DNA of 20,207 nt from CAZWBR01 sp964632305 (GCA_964632305.1 CAZWBR010000056.1:1-20207), one strand, 5' to 3'; shown: positions 1-6,471, counted from the stretch's first letter. Notes: generated by a model from the sequence alone, not told the origin. A program made the numbers and translations.

Positions 1-101
1 GCCAAAGTTATTTTTTTATTATTCTTAACTCTGACACACTTTATTGAACATACTCGCCGCGAAGGGGGAATGTACTCTTACCTGGGATAGAAATACAAGA
101 A

Positions 102-162
102 GTCGGGGTGTGACTCGATGCTCGGGCCACGGACAAAGGCTTGTGTCCAGTCGCACCCCGAC
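102..162. repeat. 61-bp dispersed imperfect palindrome, copy A
   Basis: The arms GTCGGGGTGTGACT (102-115) and AGTCGCACCCCGAC (149-162) pair over 14 positions, the only irregularity being one T opposite G. Inside, GGACA (131-135) can pair with TGTCC (144-148). Copy B at 1335-1395 has the same length and differs at 7 of 61 positions. Similarity extends about 11 bp upstream of the left arm (AAATACAAGAA here, AAATGCAGGAA in copy B). Confidence 0.85.
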
Positions 163-284
163 GTACTGCAACCCCTTTTTATGTTATTGGTATGCGAAGC
201 GAGGAATCTCTGCTGGGAAAGTGTTTTTTCGACATTGGAGAAAAAGAGGATAAAAAATGGAATTATCTCTGGAACGTTATACCC

Positions 285-302
285 TCGTGCCGTTAGGCAC
301 GA
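285..302. repeat. short palindrome, TCGTGCC-GTTA-GGCACGA
   Basis: A perfect 7-bp inverted repeat with a GTTA loop. It lies about 36 bp before the next palindrome (339-356) in the island. It is not followed by a T-tract and no gene ends nearby, so it is not a convincing terminator. Confidence 0.7.
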
Positions 303-338
303 AATATCGGTAGAAGAAATGGTACGAAAATGATTCGC

Positions 339-356
339 CCGCCCCGGACGGGGTGG
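339..356. repeat. short palindrome, CCGCCCC-GGAC-GGGGTGG
   Basis: A 7-bp inverted repeat with one G opposite T and a 4-nt GGAC loop. It belongs to the cluster of unrelated short palindromes that fill the first 1.1 kb. Confidence 0.65.
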
Positions 357-526
357 AACAAATGAACGAACCATTATTTTCTGCCAATATTTTGTCCTTC
401 CCGAAACAATGACCTAAACCCTTTTCAAATTTCAAAAGAGTTTCTGTTCATAGTACTCTCCAAGATGTGCTAACTGATCTAAAGGTAGACGATTACAGAT
501 TTTCAGGGGGGAGGAAATTGGCGCAA

Positions 527-552
527 TCCCGAATTCACTCCGTTACTCGGGA
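527..552. repeat. short palindrome TCCCGA...TCGGGA
   Basis: A perfect 6-bp inverted repeat with a 14-nt loop (533-546). The loop resembles that of the 616-644 palindrome in general form (TTCACTCCGTTACT against TTACGCTATGCTAC), so the two may be diverged members of one family. Confidence 0.5.
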
Positions 553-615
553 CAGGGCGAGGAGAGCACATTGAAGGAAGGACTACGATGCGCCGGTTGA
601 AGATTAGTGTCTTTG

Positions 616-644
616 CCCCGGGTTACGCTATGCTACACCCGGGG
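616..644. repeat. palindrome CCCCGGGT...ACCCGGGG
   Basis: A perfect 8-bp inverted repeat around a 13-nt loop, TACGCTATGCTAC. It is one of the strongest hairpins in the island. No T-tract follows and no gene ends upstream. Confidence 0.7.
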
Positions 645-757
645 TTATTGAGATTTGGCCCCGTCAGTTATACCGTAGAAAGATTACAGCAAAAGGTAGG
701 GAATTGCAAATTTCGTCTCTGAAGTCCCCGGATGGTCTATCCTGGGAAGCATTTTCT

Positions 758-775
758 CTGTCATTAACGCATCAT
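758..775. repeat. 18-bp direct repeat, copy 1
   Basis: CTGTCATTAACGCATCAT occurs here and identically at 1410-1427. The following bases are also alike: a short C-run, a T-run, then GGAG. The 11-mer GCCCCTGTCAT that overlaps the start of copy 2 (1406-1416) also occurs at 843-853. Confidence 0.8.
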
Positions 776-872
776 GCCCATTTTTGGGAGTATACTTATT
801 GATTGACAGTTGTTTAGGAGCGTTTTTGAAAAATAAGGAGAAGCCCCTGTCATGAGCAATAAACCGATCAAA

Positions 873-885
873 GGGCCGAAGGTCC
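873..885. repeat. GGGCC-GAA-GGTCC mini-hairpin
   Basis: A 5-bp inverted repeat with one G/T opposition and a GAA loop. It is the first of four related 13-bp mini-palindromes between 873 and 1093. Confidence 0.6.
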
Positions 886-897
886 GATAGGTGAAAG

Positions 898-917
898 CAC
901 AGGCCGTCAGGCCTGTG
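898..917. repeat. palindrome CACAGGCC-GTCA-GGCCTGTG
   Basis: A perfect 8-bp inverted repeat with a 4-nt GTCA loop. It sits between two GAA-loop mini-hairpins. Confidence 0.7.
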
Positions 918-943
918 GGAACGGTCAGCGATAGTACCTCAAA

Positions 944-956
944 GGCCTGAAAGGCC
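944..956. repeat. GGCCT-GAA-AGGCC mini-hairpin
   Basis: A perfect 5-bp inverted repeat with a GAA loop. It is the same family as 1011-1023 and 1081-1093, which lie in the opposite orientation (TTC loop). Confidence 0.65.
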
Positions 957-1010
957 GGTGTGTATTGAACCGACACAAAACAAATTCATCAAATCCGGTC
1001 AACACATGCC

Positions 1011-1023
1011 GGTCTTTCAGACC
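1011..1023. repeat. GGTCT-TTC-AGACC mini-hairpin
   Basis: A perfect 5-bp inverted repeat. Compared with 944-956 the middle pair of the stem is T-A instead of C-G, a change on both arms that keeps the pairing. It is preceded by ACATGCC, as is 1081-1093. A decayed match to this surrounding sequence lies at 17607-17627. Confidence 0.65.
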
Positions 1024-1080
1024 TCCGGTTTCCTCTGTCGCTCCTTTTCACAGGGCTCACACCCTATGCTGTCACATGCC

Positions 1081-1093
1081 GACCTTTCAGGCC
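1081..1093. repeat. GACCT-TTC-AGGCC mini-hairpin
   Basis: Same family and orientation as 1011-1023, with the same leading ACATGCC. One stem position is mismatched (A1082 opposite C1092). Confidence 0.55.
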
Positions 1094-1125
1094 TGCCGTA
1101 ACATATGGTTGTCCAGATAGAACTC

Positions 1126-1148
1126 TTCCAAAGTTTGAAACTTTGGAA
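1126..1148. repeat. A/T-rich palindrome TTCCAAAGT-TTGAA-ACTTTGGAA
   Basis: A perfect 9-bp inverted repeat with a 5-nt loop, different in composition from the GC-rich palindromes before it. No gene ends close by. I recall very similar TTCCAAAGTT...AACTTTGGAA palindromes between genes in other Bacteroidota, but cannot verify that here. Confidence 0.7.
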
Positions 1149-1334
1149 AAGCTTATCAGATTCTTTGCACTAACGATCGGACAAACAGGCCGGATTTGTG
1201 CTTCGCGATCGCCTCCTGATCATTTTTCTCAGACAAGATAATTAATAAGCATTCGCTTTTATAATCCCAAATAGTATTTATTCCTGAGATTACTCATTCC
1301 ACTTCGCGCCTAACCAATGACATAAATGCAGGAA

Positions 1335-1395
1335 GTCGGGGTGCGACTCTATGCTCGCTCCGCGGACAAAGGCTTGCGTCCAGTCGCGCCCCGAC
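1335..1395. repeat. 61-bp dispersed imperfect palindrome, copy B
   Basis: The arms GTCGGGGTGCGACT (1335-1348) and AGTCGCGCCCCGAC (1382-1395) pair over 14 positions with one T opposite G, at a different stem position from copy A. The inner GGAC (1364-1367) can pair with GTCC (1378-1381). Copies A and B bracket the palindrome island. Confidence 0.85.
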
Positions 1396-1409
1396 GATCA
1401 AGTACGCCC

Positions 1410-1427
1410 CTGTCATTAACGCATCAT
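1410..1427. repeat. 18-bp direct repeat, copy 2
   Basis: Identical to 758-775. It lies 14 bp after the right arm of the 61-bp palindrome copy B, whereas copy 1 has no such neighbour. Confidence 0.8.
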
Positions 1428-1577
1428 ACCCCGTTTTTTTGGAGGTGGGTCCCCGGAAGGAGATAACAAGAGGGAACCGGTGGTTGGACCTTTCGGTGAG
1501 GCACAACCCTTCCGGAGAAAGGTGGGCAACAATGCCGGTCGTTTCTCTTGCAACGATTTACAAAAAAAGGATGGAGG

Positions 1578-1790
1578 TTACGGTTCGATGCGGATCTGTT
1601 CGCCGAAGATGCCGACCACGTCGCCCGCGCGGAGCTTGGCCCGTTTGCGACTCTCGGGTTGCCCGTTCAGGGTTACCTCCCCCTCGTCGACCATCATCTT
1701 AGCCTGGCCTCCCGATTCGGCAATCCTGAGTAGTTTCAGCAATTTGATCAGCTCGATAAATTCGGCGCCGTTTAATTGATATTTCTTCAT
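1578..1790 (-). CDS. S4-domain RNA-binding protein (YbcJ-like)
   Basis: A 70-residue protein that is little more than one S4 RNA-binding domain. The pattern FIELIKLLKLL (about 11-21), then GGQAKMMVDEGEVTLNG (27-43) and R-KRAKLRAGD (48-57) is the usual S4 core: helix, turn with a basic face, and a short beta hairpin. Family knowledge: stand-alone S4 proteins of the YbcJ/YaaA type bind structured RNA, probably ribosomal; exact targets are mostly unknown. The gene starts 2 bp after the stop of the MmcQ-like gene, so the two are almost surely cotranscribed. Nothing is coded downstream, because transcription runs into the palindrome island. The length is normal for this family. Confidence 0.85.
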   Translation of the reverse strand: MKKYQLNGAEFIELIKLLKLLRIAESGGQAKMMVDEGEVTLNGQPESRKRAKLRAGDVVGIFGEQIRIEP

Positions 1791-1792
1791 CT

Positions 1793-2152
1793 CTAATTGT
1801 CTGTTGTTTCAATCTCTTCTCTCGTTTTACGCGGCAATGATGCAAAGACCAACTGATAAGAATGGTCGATCAGCTCCCTGATCAGCACATCGGGAAGGGG
1901 GCTGTCGAGCTGAACCGTGTTCCAGTGTCTCTTATTCATATGATAACCGGGAATAATGGAAGGGTAAGTCTCCCTCAGCCCGATGGCCCGTTCAGGATCA
2001 CATTTCAAATTAGCGGTAGCGCTCCCGTCGAGGCTCAGCAAGGCAAAGATCTTACCGCCCACCTTCAGGACCAGGGTATCGTCGCCGAAAGGAAAATCTT
2101 CGGCGGCACCCTTTTCAGCGAGACAATACTCGCGAAACTCCTCAATATTCAT
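1793..2152 (-). CDS. MmcQ/YjbR family (DUF419) protein
   Basis: A 119-residue protein of the MmcQ/YjbR family, with the family's typical layout: an N-terminal helix (MNIEEFREYCL), the acidic FPFGDDTLVLKVGGKIFALLSL stretch (about 20-41), a NLKCDPE strand (48-54), and the C-terminal PGYHMNKRHWNTV (68-80) and LIDHSYQLV motifs. The fold is a double-wing DNA-binding-like domain (CyaY-like), but no firm molecular role is known; DNA binding is a family label rather than something visible here. It is the first gene of a two-gene minus-strand unit with the S4 protein and diverges from the response regulator at 2261, with 108 bp between them. The ATG at 2152 gives the usual family N-terminus. Confidence 0.85.
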   Translation of the reverse strand: MNIEEFREYCLAEKGAAEDFPFGDDTLVLKVGGKIFALLSLDGSATANLKCDPERAIGLRETYPSIIPGYHMNKRHWNTVQLDSPLPDVLIRELIDHSYQLVFASLPRKTREEIETTDN

Positions 2153-2260
2153 CGCGTGAAAATAAAATTACTTTATTTTTATCAAGGACTGAAATTAATA
2201 TTTTTTAGTCAAACTGCATTTTTTGTATATTGCGGCTCCTAAAATTCTGAACTAAAGAGT

Positions 2261-2662
2261 ATGTTTAAAAAAATCCTGTTGGCCGAAGACAATCTGATGA
2301 ATTGTAAACTGGTGATACTCGGATTGAAACAGTATGAAATCGACGTGGCCTACGATGGACAGGAAGCAATCGATCACTTCAGCAAGAACCATTATGATCT
2401 CATCCTGATGGATCTTCAGATGCCCGTCAAGACAGGCATTGAGGCGACGCGGGAGATACGCGCGATTGAAGAGGCCGAACGCCGCGAACCGAAGGCAGTG
2501 ATCCTCGGGATGACGGCCGACTGGATCCCTGCCGTTGAAGAGGAGTGCAAGGCTGCCGGAATTGATGATTTTCTGCCAAAACCCTTTTTACCGTCTCAGA
2601 TGGTGAGTATCCTTGAGGAGTCGTTTAAACGGATCAGCGATAGCCGGATTTTTCAACAATAA
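2261..2662 (+). CDS. single-domain response regulator (CheY-like REC)
   Basis: A 133-residue protein made of one receiver domain and no output domain. The phosphorylation site is complete: acidic pair E9/D10, phospho-acceptor D51 in DLILMDLQMP, T85 in GMTAD, and K107 in LPKPF. The N-terminal LLAEDNLMNCKLV and the PMK-less 'MPVKTGIEATREIR' look more like receiver domains of hybrid sensor kinases than like OmpR-type regulators. No histidine kinase or HPt gene is adjacent, so the partner is elsewhere. The protein probably acts by protein-protein contact or as a phosphate sink. The upstream 108 bp is shared with the divergent MmcQ-like gene; I see no full -7/-33 promoter there. Confidence 0.85.
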   Translation: MFKKILLAEDNLMNCKLVILGLKQYEIDVAYDGQEAIDHFSKNHYDLILMDLQMPVKTGIEATREIRAIEEAERREPKAVILGMTADWIPAVEEECKAAGIDDFLPKPFLPSQMVSILEESFKRISDSRIFQQ

Positions 2663-2670
2663 AGGGCCGA

Positions 2671-3039
2671 CTAATTGACCGGAGGGGTAAAAGCGCCCTG
2701 GAAGTGGGTCAGTTCGTATTGATTGTCGCGGGTGAAGATGATGGAGATCACATCGAAACGGGTTTCCAGATCGATCTCGTTTTTCAGCAGCCAGACTTCG
2801 GTAGCCTCGACGATATTGCGGATCTTACGCAGGGAGACCGCCTCCCACGGCTCTTCAAAATAATCGCCTTCGCGGGTTTTTACCTCCACCACCACGATCT
2901 CGTCATTGAACCTGGAGATGATATCGATCTCCTTATGGTCGCAGAACCAGTTCCGGGCCAGAATTTTATACCCCTGTTTTATCAGATATTCGCGGGCAAT
3001 CGCCTCTCCCTTTTTTCCAAGTTCCTCAGATTCAGTCAT
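2671..3039 (-). CDS. yraN: YraN family (UPF0102) endonuclease-like protein
   Basis: A 122-residue protein of the YraN/UPF0102 family, which has a restriction-endonuclease-like (PD-(D/E)xK) fold. The N-terminus GKKGEAIAREYLIKQGYKILARN (9-30) is the family signature. The nuclease core is visible as E37-x-D39 (KEIDII) followed by E52-x-K54 (VVEVKT), and A-SLRKI (67-73) follows as usual. Biochemical roles are poorly established; Holliday-junction-type nuclease activity has been proposed for relatives. The gene starts 4 bp after the stop of the LD-carboxypeptidase gene, so it is the second gene of that unit. Length and motif spacing are normal, so the active site is probably intact. Confidence 0.88.
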   Translation of the reverse strand: MTESEELGKKGEAIAREYLIKQGYKILARNWFCDHKEIDIISRFNDEIVVVEVKTREGDYFEEPWEAVSLRKIRNIVEATEVWLLKNEIDLETRFDVISIIFTRDNQYELTHFQGAFTPPVN

Positions 3040-3043
3040 GGCT

Positions 3044-3949
3044 TCAGCGCGATGTATGAAATCTTACCCCGTCGTCAGTTACTTCAAGCTTAACCTTCCC
3101 GCCCATCAGCAACGGCAGGTTAGGCAGTTCGTGACCGGCCGGAAAGTCAAAGACCACCGGGTAATGGTAAGGTTCGACGGCTTCGCGGATGATCTCGTAG
3201 GCTGTTTTCCCGAAAGGGGCCTCCCCCTCTTTCATGTCGGTAAAATAACCGACCACCAGACCGGCGATCTCCTCCAGCACTTTCCCGGTTTTCAGGTTCA
3301 TCATCATCCGGTCGAGATGGTAATTATATTCGCCAATATCCTCGATAAACAGGATTTTCCCGGCAGGATTCAGATCGAGTGGTGTTCCCCTCATGCTCTG
3401 AATAATCGAGAGGTTTCCCCCGACCAGCCTTCCCGAGGCCAGGCCAGGGCGGTTCAGCGGGTGGGGTTGAAGCTGATAATCGGTGAATTGGCCTTTCAGC
3501 AGACCGATCATCTGCCGGTAGCTGTCGGTTTTTACCCCCTCTTTCTCGAAGAAGGCAGTCATCACCCCGTGGAGGGAAGCAATATGGTGTTTATTGGCAA
3601 AGGCATGAAAAACGGTGATGTCGCTGAAACCGATCAGCCATTTGGGGTTACGCAGAAAATTGCTCCAGTCGATCAGTTGCCAGGTGCGGATGCTTCCGTA
3701 TCCCCCGCGGGAGAAGAAGATGGCTTTAATATCGGGATGATCGAGGGCCCATTGCAGGTCGGCGGCACGGCAGGCATCGTCGCCGGCAAAGACACCACAC
3801 TGTTCGAAGGCGTTAGGGCCGATGACCGGGAGGAAACCCTCCTCTTTCAGGATCGCGGCACCCCGTTCGACCAGTTCGCGGTCGATTTTCCCGGCTGCCG
3901 AGACCAGTGCTACGTAATCGCCTTGCTGAAGATAGGGTGGATATTTCAT
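3044..3949 (-). CDS. ldcA: S66 family LD-carboxypeptidase (muramoyltetrapeptide carboxypeptidase)
   Basis: A 301-residue peptidase of family S66, which removes the terminal D-alanine from cytoplasmic murein tetrapeptides during peptidoglycan recycling. The family's Ser-Glu-His triad is present: S109 in IGFSD, E203 in FIEDIGE, and H273 in AGHELPN. The N-terminal DYVALVSAAG and FFSRGGYGS (78-86) are further family landmarks, and the C-terminal LMGGKVKLEV closes the domain. There is no signal peptide, consistent with a cytoplasmic location. It is followed at 4 bp by yraN and preceded by the GTCA array and then purN, all on the minus strand. The array gap of about 220 bp makes readthrough from purN uncertain. 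Confidence 0.9.
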   Translation of the reverse strand: MKYPPYLQQGDYVALVSAAGKIDRELVERGAAILKEEGFLPVIGPNAFEQCGVFAGDDACRAADLQWALDHPDIKAIFFSRGGYGSIRTWQLIDWSNFLRNPKWLIGFSDITVFHAFANKHHIASLHGVMTAFFEKEGVKTDSYRQMIGLLKGQFTDYQLQPHPLNRPGLASGRLVGGNLSIIQSMRGTPLDLNPAGKILFIEDIGEYNYHLDRMMMNLKTGKVLEEIAGLVVGYFTDMKEGEAPFGKTAYEIIREAVEPYHYPVVFDFPAGHELPNLPLLMGGKVKLEVTDDGVRFHTSR

Positions 3950-3988
3950 GGACGGAATCTGTTTAATTTAATTATCCGTTTTCTTTTC

Positions 3989-4114
3989 GTCAGCGGTTGT
4001 CAGTGATCGTCATGGATAGTCACTGATTGTCATTTATTGTCACTGATCGTCATTTATGGTCTTATCCGCCTAATGACCACTTAATGACTATCAATGACTA
4101 TTAGTGACTATTAG
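3989..4114. repeat. 10-bp-periodic GTCA/TGAC array forming a large inverted repeat
   Basis: GTCA recurs at exactly 10-bp steps at 3989, 3999, 4009, 4019, 4029, 4039 and 4049, with a decayed GTCT at 4059. After a 15-bp centre (4059-4073) the complement TGAC recurs at 4074, 4085, 4095 and 4105. The last two units are identical (TGACTATTAG). In the first half there is a 20-bp higher-order pattern (GTCACTGATY then GTCATTTATK, twice, 4019-4058). The two halves are roughly complementary and could fold into one long imperfect hairpin. The array lies between purN and the LD-carboxypeptidase gene; no protein is encoded. Confidence 0.9.
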
Positions 4115-4173
4115 TTCCCCCTTTGTGGCACATTCAGTTTCTGATCAGGTAATCTAACGGATACTCGTTTAAT

Positions 4174-4740
4174 CTATTCCCCTTGGGTCAGATAATCTTC
4201 AATGGCTTTGGGGAAGAACTCGTATTCGAGCTGATGGATGCGGGCAGCCAGTGTTTGGGGGGTGTCGTCGGGCAGGACCGGACATTTAGCCTGCAGGAGA
4301 GTAATCCCCCGGTCGTAATGTTCGTCGACGAGGTGGACGGTGATGCCCGACTCTTTCTCGCCGTTTTCGATCACCGCCTGGTGGACGAAATCGCCGTACA
4401 TTCCTTTTCCGCCGTAGTTAGGGAGCAGGGCCGGATGGATGTTGACGATTTTAAATTCGCGGATAAAGACGGGTGGCACCAGCCAGAGGAATCCGGCCAG
4501 CACGATCAGGTCAATCTCTCTTTTTTTCAGTTCATCGGCAAGGGTGGTTGAGCCGGAGAAATCGTGGCGGGAGAAGGCATGAGCCTCGACACCGAGACGT
4601 TTGGCTCTTTCGAGGGCGAAAGCCCCTTTATTATTCGACCAAACCGAGTCGATCCGCACCGAGGGGTGGTTTTGGAAATGGCGGATGATATTTTCGGCGT
4701 TAGAGCCAGACCCGGAGGCAAAGATTGCTATATTCTTCAT
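4174..4740 (-). CDS. purN: phosphoribosylglycinamide formyltransferase PurN
   Basis: A 188-residue GART: it transfers a formyl group from 10-formyl-tetrahydrofolate to GAR, the third step of purine synthesis, in the cytoplasm. The N-terminal IFASGSGSNAENI (6-18) binds the phosphoribosyl part, and N100 and H102 in NIHPALLP are the catalytic pair. The conserved aspartate is D139 or D143 in VDEHYDRG, most likely D139 by spacing. The segment GKGMYGDFVH (111-120) is typical of the family. The length is normal. The gene diverges from acpP with 207 bp between. Nothing purine-related is adjacent, which is usual for Bacteroidales, where purN sits beside the acpP-fabF-rnc operon. Confidence 0.95.
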   Translation of the reverse strand: MKNIAIFASGSGSNAENIIRHFQNHPSVRIDSVWSNNKGAFALERAKRLGVEAHAFSRHDFSGSTTLADELKKREIDLIVLAGFLWLVPPVFIREFKIVNIHPALLPNYGGKGMYGDFVHQAVIENGEKESGITVHLVDEHYDRGITLLQAKCPVLPDDTPQTLAARIHQLEYEFFPKAIEDYLTQGE

Positions 4741-4848
4741 TATCTTTTAGTTACAATCATTAAAAATTTGAATATTCGAACAATAAATTCCAAGTCGATC
4801 GAAATGAGGAGATTTTAAGCTCCGATTGGATACAATTTCGGACAAATA

Positions 4849-4881
4849 TTTGGAAGTTCAATTTCTTTCTTTGTTACTTTG
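4849..4881 (+). promoter_or_regulatory. candidate Bacteroidota-type promoter for acpP-fabF-rnc
   Basis: TTACTTTG at 4874-4881 is one base away from the Bacteroidota -7 consensus TAnnTTTG. TTTG at 4849-4852 matches the -33 element, with 21 bp between them, close to the usual spacing. Transcription would start around 4886, leaving a leader of about 60 nt before the acpP ATG at 4948. Confidence 0.55.
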
Positions 4882-4947
4882 CACACGCTTGGATAAAAAT
4901 CCAGTGTACAAATTTAATAAATAGTATTAACAGTAAAATTTAAAATT

Positions 4948-5184
4948 ATGTCTGACATTTCGGCTAAAGTTAAAGCGATCATTGTTGACAAATTAGGTGT
5001 TGACGAAAGCGAAGTTACTCCAGAAGCTTCATTCACTAACGACCTTGGCGCAGATTCACTCGACACTGTTGAGTTGATTATGGAATTCGAAAAAGAATTC
5101 AACATTGCCATCCCCGATGATCAAGCTGAAAAAATCGGCACAGTAGGTGATGCCATCAACTACATCACAGAAAACGCGAAGTAA
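4948..5184 (+). CDS. acpP: acyl carrier protein
   Basis: A 78-residue acyl carrier protein, the cytoplasmic carrier of growing fatty acyl chains. The phosphopantetheine attachment serine is S37 in GADSLDTVEL, the canonical ACP motif. The protein is acidic, with four predicted helices, ending YITENAK. Length and sequence are fully typical. It is the first gene of an acpP-fabF-rnc operon, 36 bp ahead of fabF. Its position after the promoter-like TTTG/TTACTTTG pair and its A-rich leader fit high expression. Confidence 0.97.
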   Translation: MSDISAKVKAIIVDKLGVDESEVTPEASFTNDLGADSLDTVELIMEFEKEFNIAIPDDQAEKIGTVGDAINYITENAK

Positions 5185-5220
5185 TTTTCCAGTTACGTAA
5201 TAACGGTCTTATAACTGACT

Positions 5221-6471
5221 ATGGAATTAAAACGAGTTGTTGTAACCGGATTAGGCACAATCAACCCGCTGGGTAAGAACATAGACGAATTCTGGGAAGG
5301 CCTGGTTAATGGGGTTAGCGGTGCCGGCCCCATTACTCGTTTTGACGCATCAAAGTTCAAAACGCAGTTTGCCTGTGAAATCAAGAATTTCGATCCGAAT
5401 GATTACCTGGACCGGAAAGAAGTCCGCAAACACGACATGTATGCCCAATTTGCCTATATTGCTGCCGGTCAGGCCATCAAACACTCGGGGCTGGATCTGG
5501 AGAAGATAGACAAGGACGAAGTAGGCGTGATTTGGGGAGCCGGTATTGGCGGATTGGACACTTTCTTACAGGAAGTGACTGAATACAACAAGACCCCTGA
5601 GACCCCCAGATTTTCTCCGTTCTTTATTCCCAAGATGATTGCCAATATGGCCAGCGGGAATATTGCGCTGCAATATGGTTTCAGAGGACCGACCATGACT
5701 ACGGTAACGGCGTGTGCGTCTTCGACCCATGCGATGATTGAGGCAGCCACCTTGATCCGTTTGGGGAAAGCCAATATCGTTGTTGCCGGAGGATCGGAGT
5801 CGGCGATTAATCAAGCTGGTGTGGGCGGTTTCAATTCAATGAAAGCGTTATCCACCCGCAATGATGATCCGAAGACCGCTTCCCGCCCTTTCGACAAAGA
5901 TCGTGACGGGTTTGTGATGGCCGAAGGCGGAGGAGCCTTGATCCTGGAAGAGTATGAACATGCGGTAAAACGCGGTGCAACCATCTACGCCGAATTAATT
6001 GGCGGAGGCATGTCGACCGATGCTTATCACATGACAGCTCCAGATCCGGAGGGATACGGCGCTGCCCTGGTGATGAAACGGGCGCTGGCCGATGCCGGCA
6101 TCCAGCCTTCGGAAGTGGATTATATCAATGTTCACGGCACCTCGACCGGTCTGGGTGATATTGCAGAGCCAAAGGCTATTAAGAAAGTCTTTGGGGATCA
6201 TATCTACGAGATGAGCATCAGCTCAACCAAATCGATGACCGGGCACCTGCTGGGCGCCGCCGGAGCTGTCGAAGCCATCGCTTCGATCATGGCCATGCAG
6301 AATGGCATAGTCCCCCCGACGATCAACCAGTTTGAACTCGACCCGGAAATTGACCCCAAAATTGATTTCACGTTCAACAAAGCCAAGAAGCGCGAGCTCA
6401 ACATCGTGATGAGTAACACTTTCGGTTTTGGAGGACACAACGGAACAGTAATCTTCAAAAAACTATCATAG
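5221..6471 (+). CDS. fabF: beta-ketoacyl-ACP synthase II FabF
   Basis: A 416-residue condensing enzyme that elongates acyl-ACP with malonyl-ACP in fatty acid synthesis. The thiolase-fold catalytic residues are all present: C165 in VTACASSTHAM, H305 in NVHGTSTG, K337, and H342 in KSMTGHLLGAAG. The C-terminal NTFGFGGHNGT (399-409) is also canonical. The presence of TACASS and the Cys-His-His set separates it from FabH (Cys-His-Asn) and supports FabF/FabB. Direct neighbourhood with acpP upstream and rnc downstream (3-bp gap) is the usual Bacteroidales operon. One oddity is that the family's HGTSTP is HGTSTG here (G310), a change next to the active-site loop. Confidence 0.96.
   Translation: MELKRVVVTGLGTINPLGKNIDEFWEGLVNGVSGAGPITRFDASKFKTQFACEIKNFDPNDYLDRKEVRKHDMYAQFAYIAAGQAIKHSGLDLEKIDKDEVGVIWGAGIGGLDTFLQEVTEYNKTPETPRFSPFFIPKMIANMASGNIALQYGFRGPTMTTVTACASSTHAMIEAATLIRLGKANIVVAGGSESAINQAGVGGFNSMKALSTRNDDPKTASRPFDKDRDGFVMAEGGGALILEEYEHAVKRGATIYAELIGGGMSTDAYHMTAPDPEGYGAALVMKRALADAGIQPSEVDYINVHGTSTGLGDIAEPKAIKKVFGDHIYEMSISSTKSMTGHLLGAAGAVEAIASIMAMQNGIVPPTINQFELDPEIDPKIDFTFNKAKKRELNIVMSNTFGFGGHNGTVIFKKLS

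Larger units (their letters stand above)
1..1577. other. gene-free palindrome-rich island
   Basis: No open frame here has the composition or similarity of a real gene. The short frames on both strands run through palindromes and end at random. The stretch holds at least ten GC-rich or A/T inverted repeats (listed separately), two copies of a 61-bp imperfect palindrome near its two ends, and an 18-bp direct repeat. My recollection is that similar short palindromes (GGCCTGAAAGGCC, CGTGCCGTTAGGCACG, CCCCGGGT...ACCCGGGG types) are scattered between genes in many Bacteroidota genomes and give rise to spurious small hypothetical ORFs; that is memory, not something the sequence proves. No transposase or other mobility gene is present in the window. 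Confidence 0.75.

Noticed and set aside
44..1506. Several 60-100-residue open frames on both strands in the left island
   Set aside because: They run through palindromes and repeats, lack any recognisable motif, overlap one another on both strands, and share fragments only because the repeats are shared.
1..1577. Insertion sequence or integron
   Set aside because: There is no transposase or integrase, even as a remnant, and no paired terminal repeats with target duplication that I can define; the 61-bp palindromes are in the same orientation and are each self-complementary.
2906..4006. A 366-residue open frame on the plus strand
   Set aside because: It lies antisense to yraN and the LD-carboxypeptidase gene, both of which have complete family motifs; the long frame is a by-product of their codon use.
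3989..4114. CRISPR array
   Set aside because: The repeats are only 10 bp, there are no spacers of 30 bp or so, the second half is inverted, and no cas gene is present.
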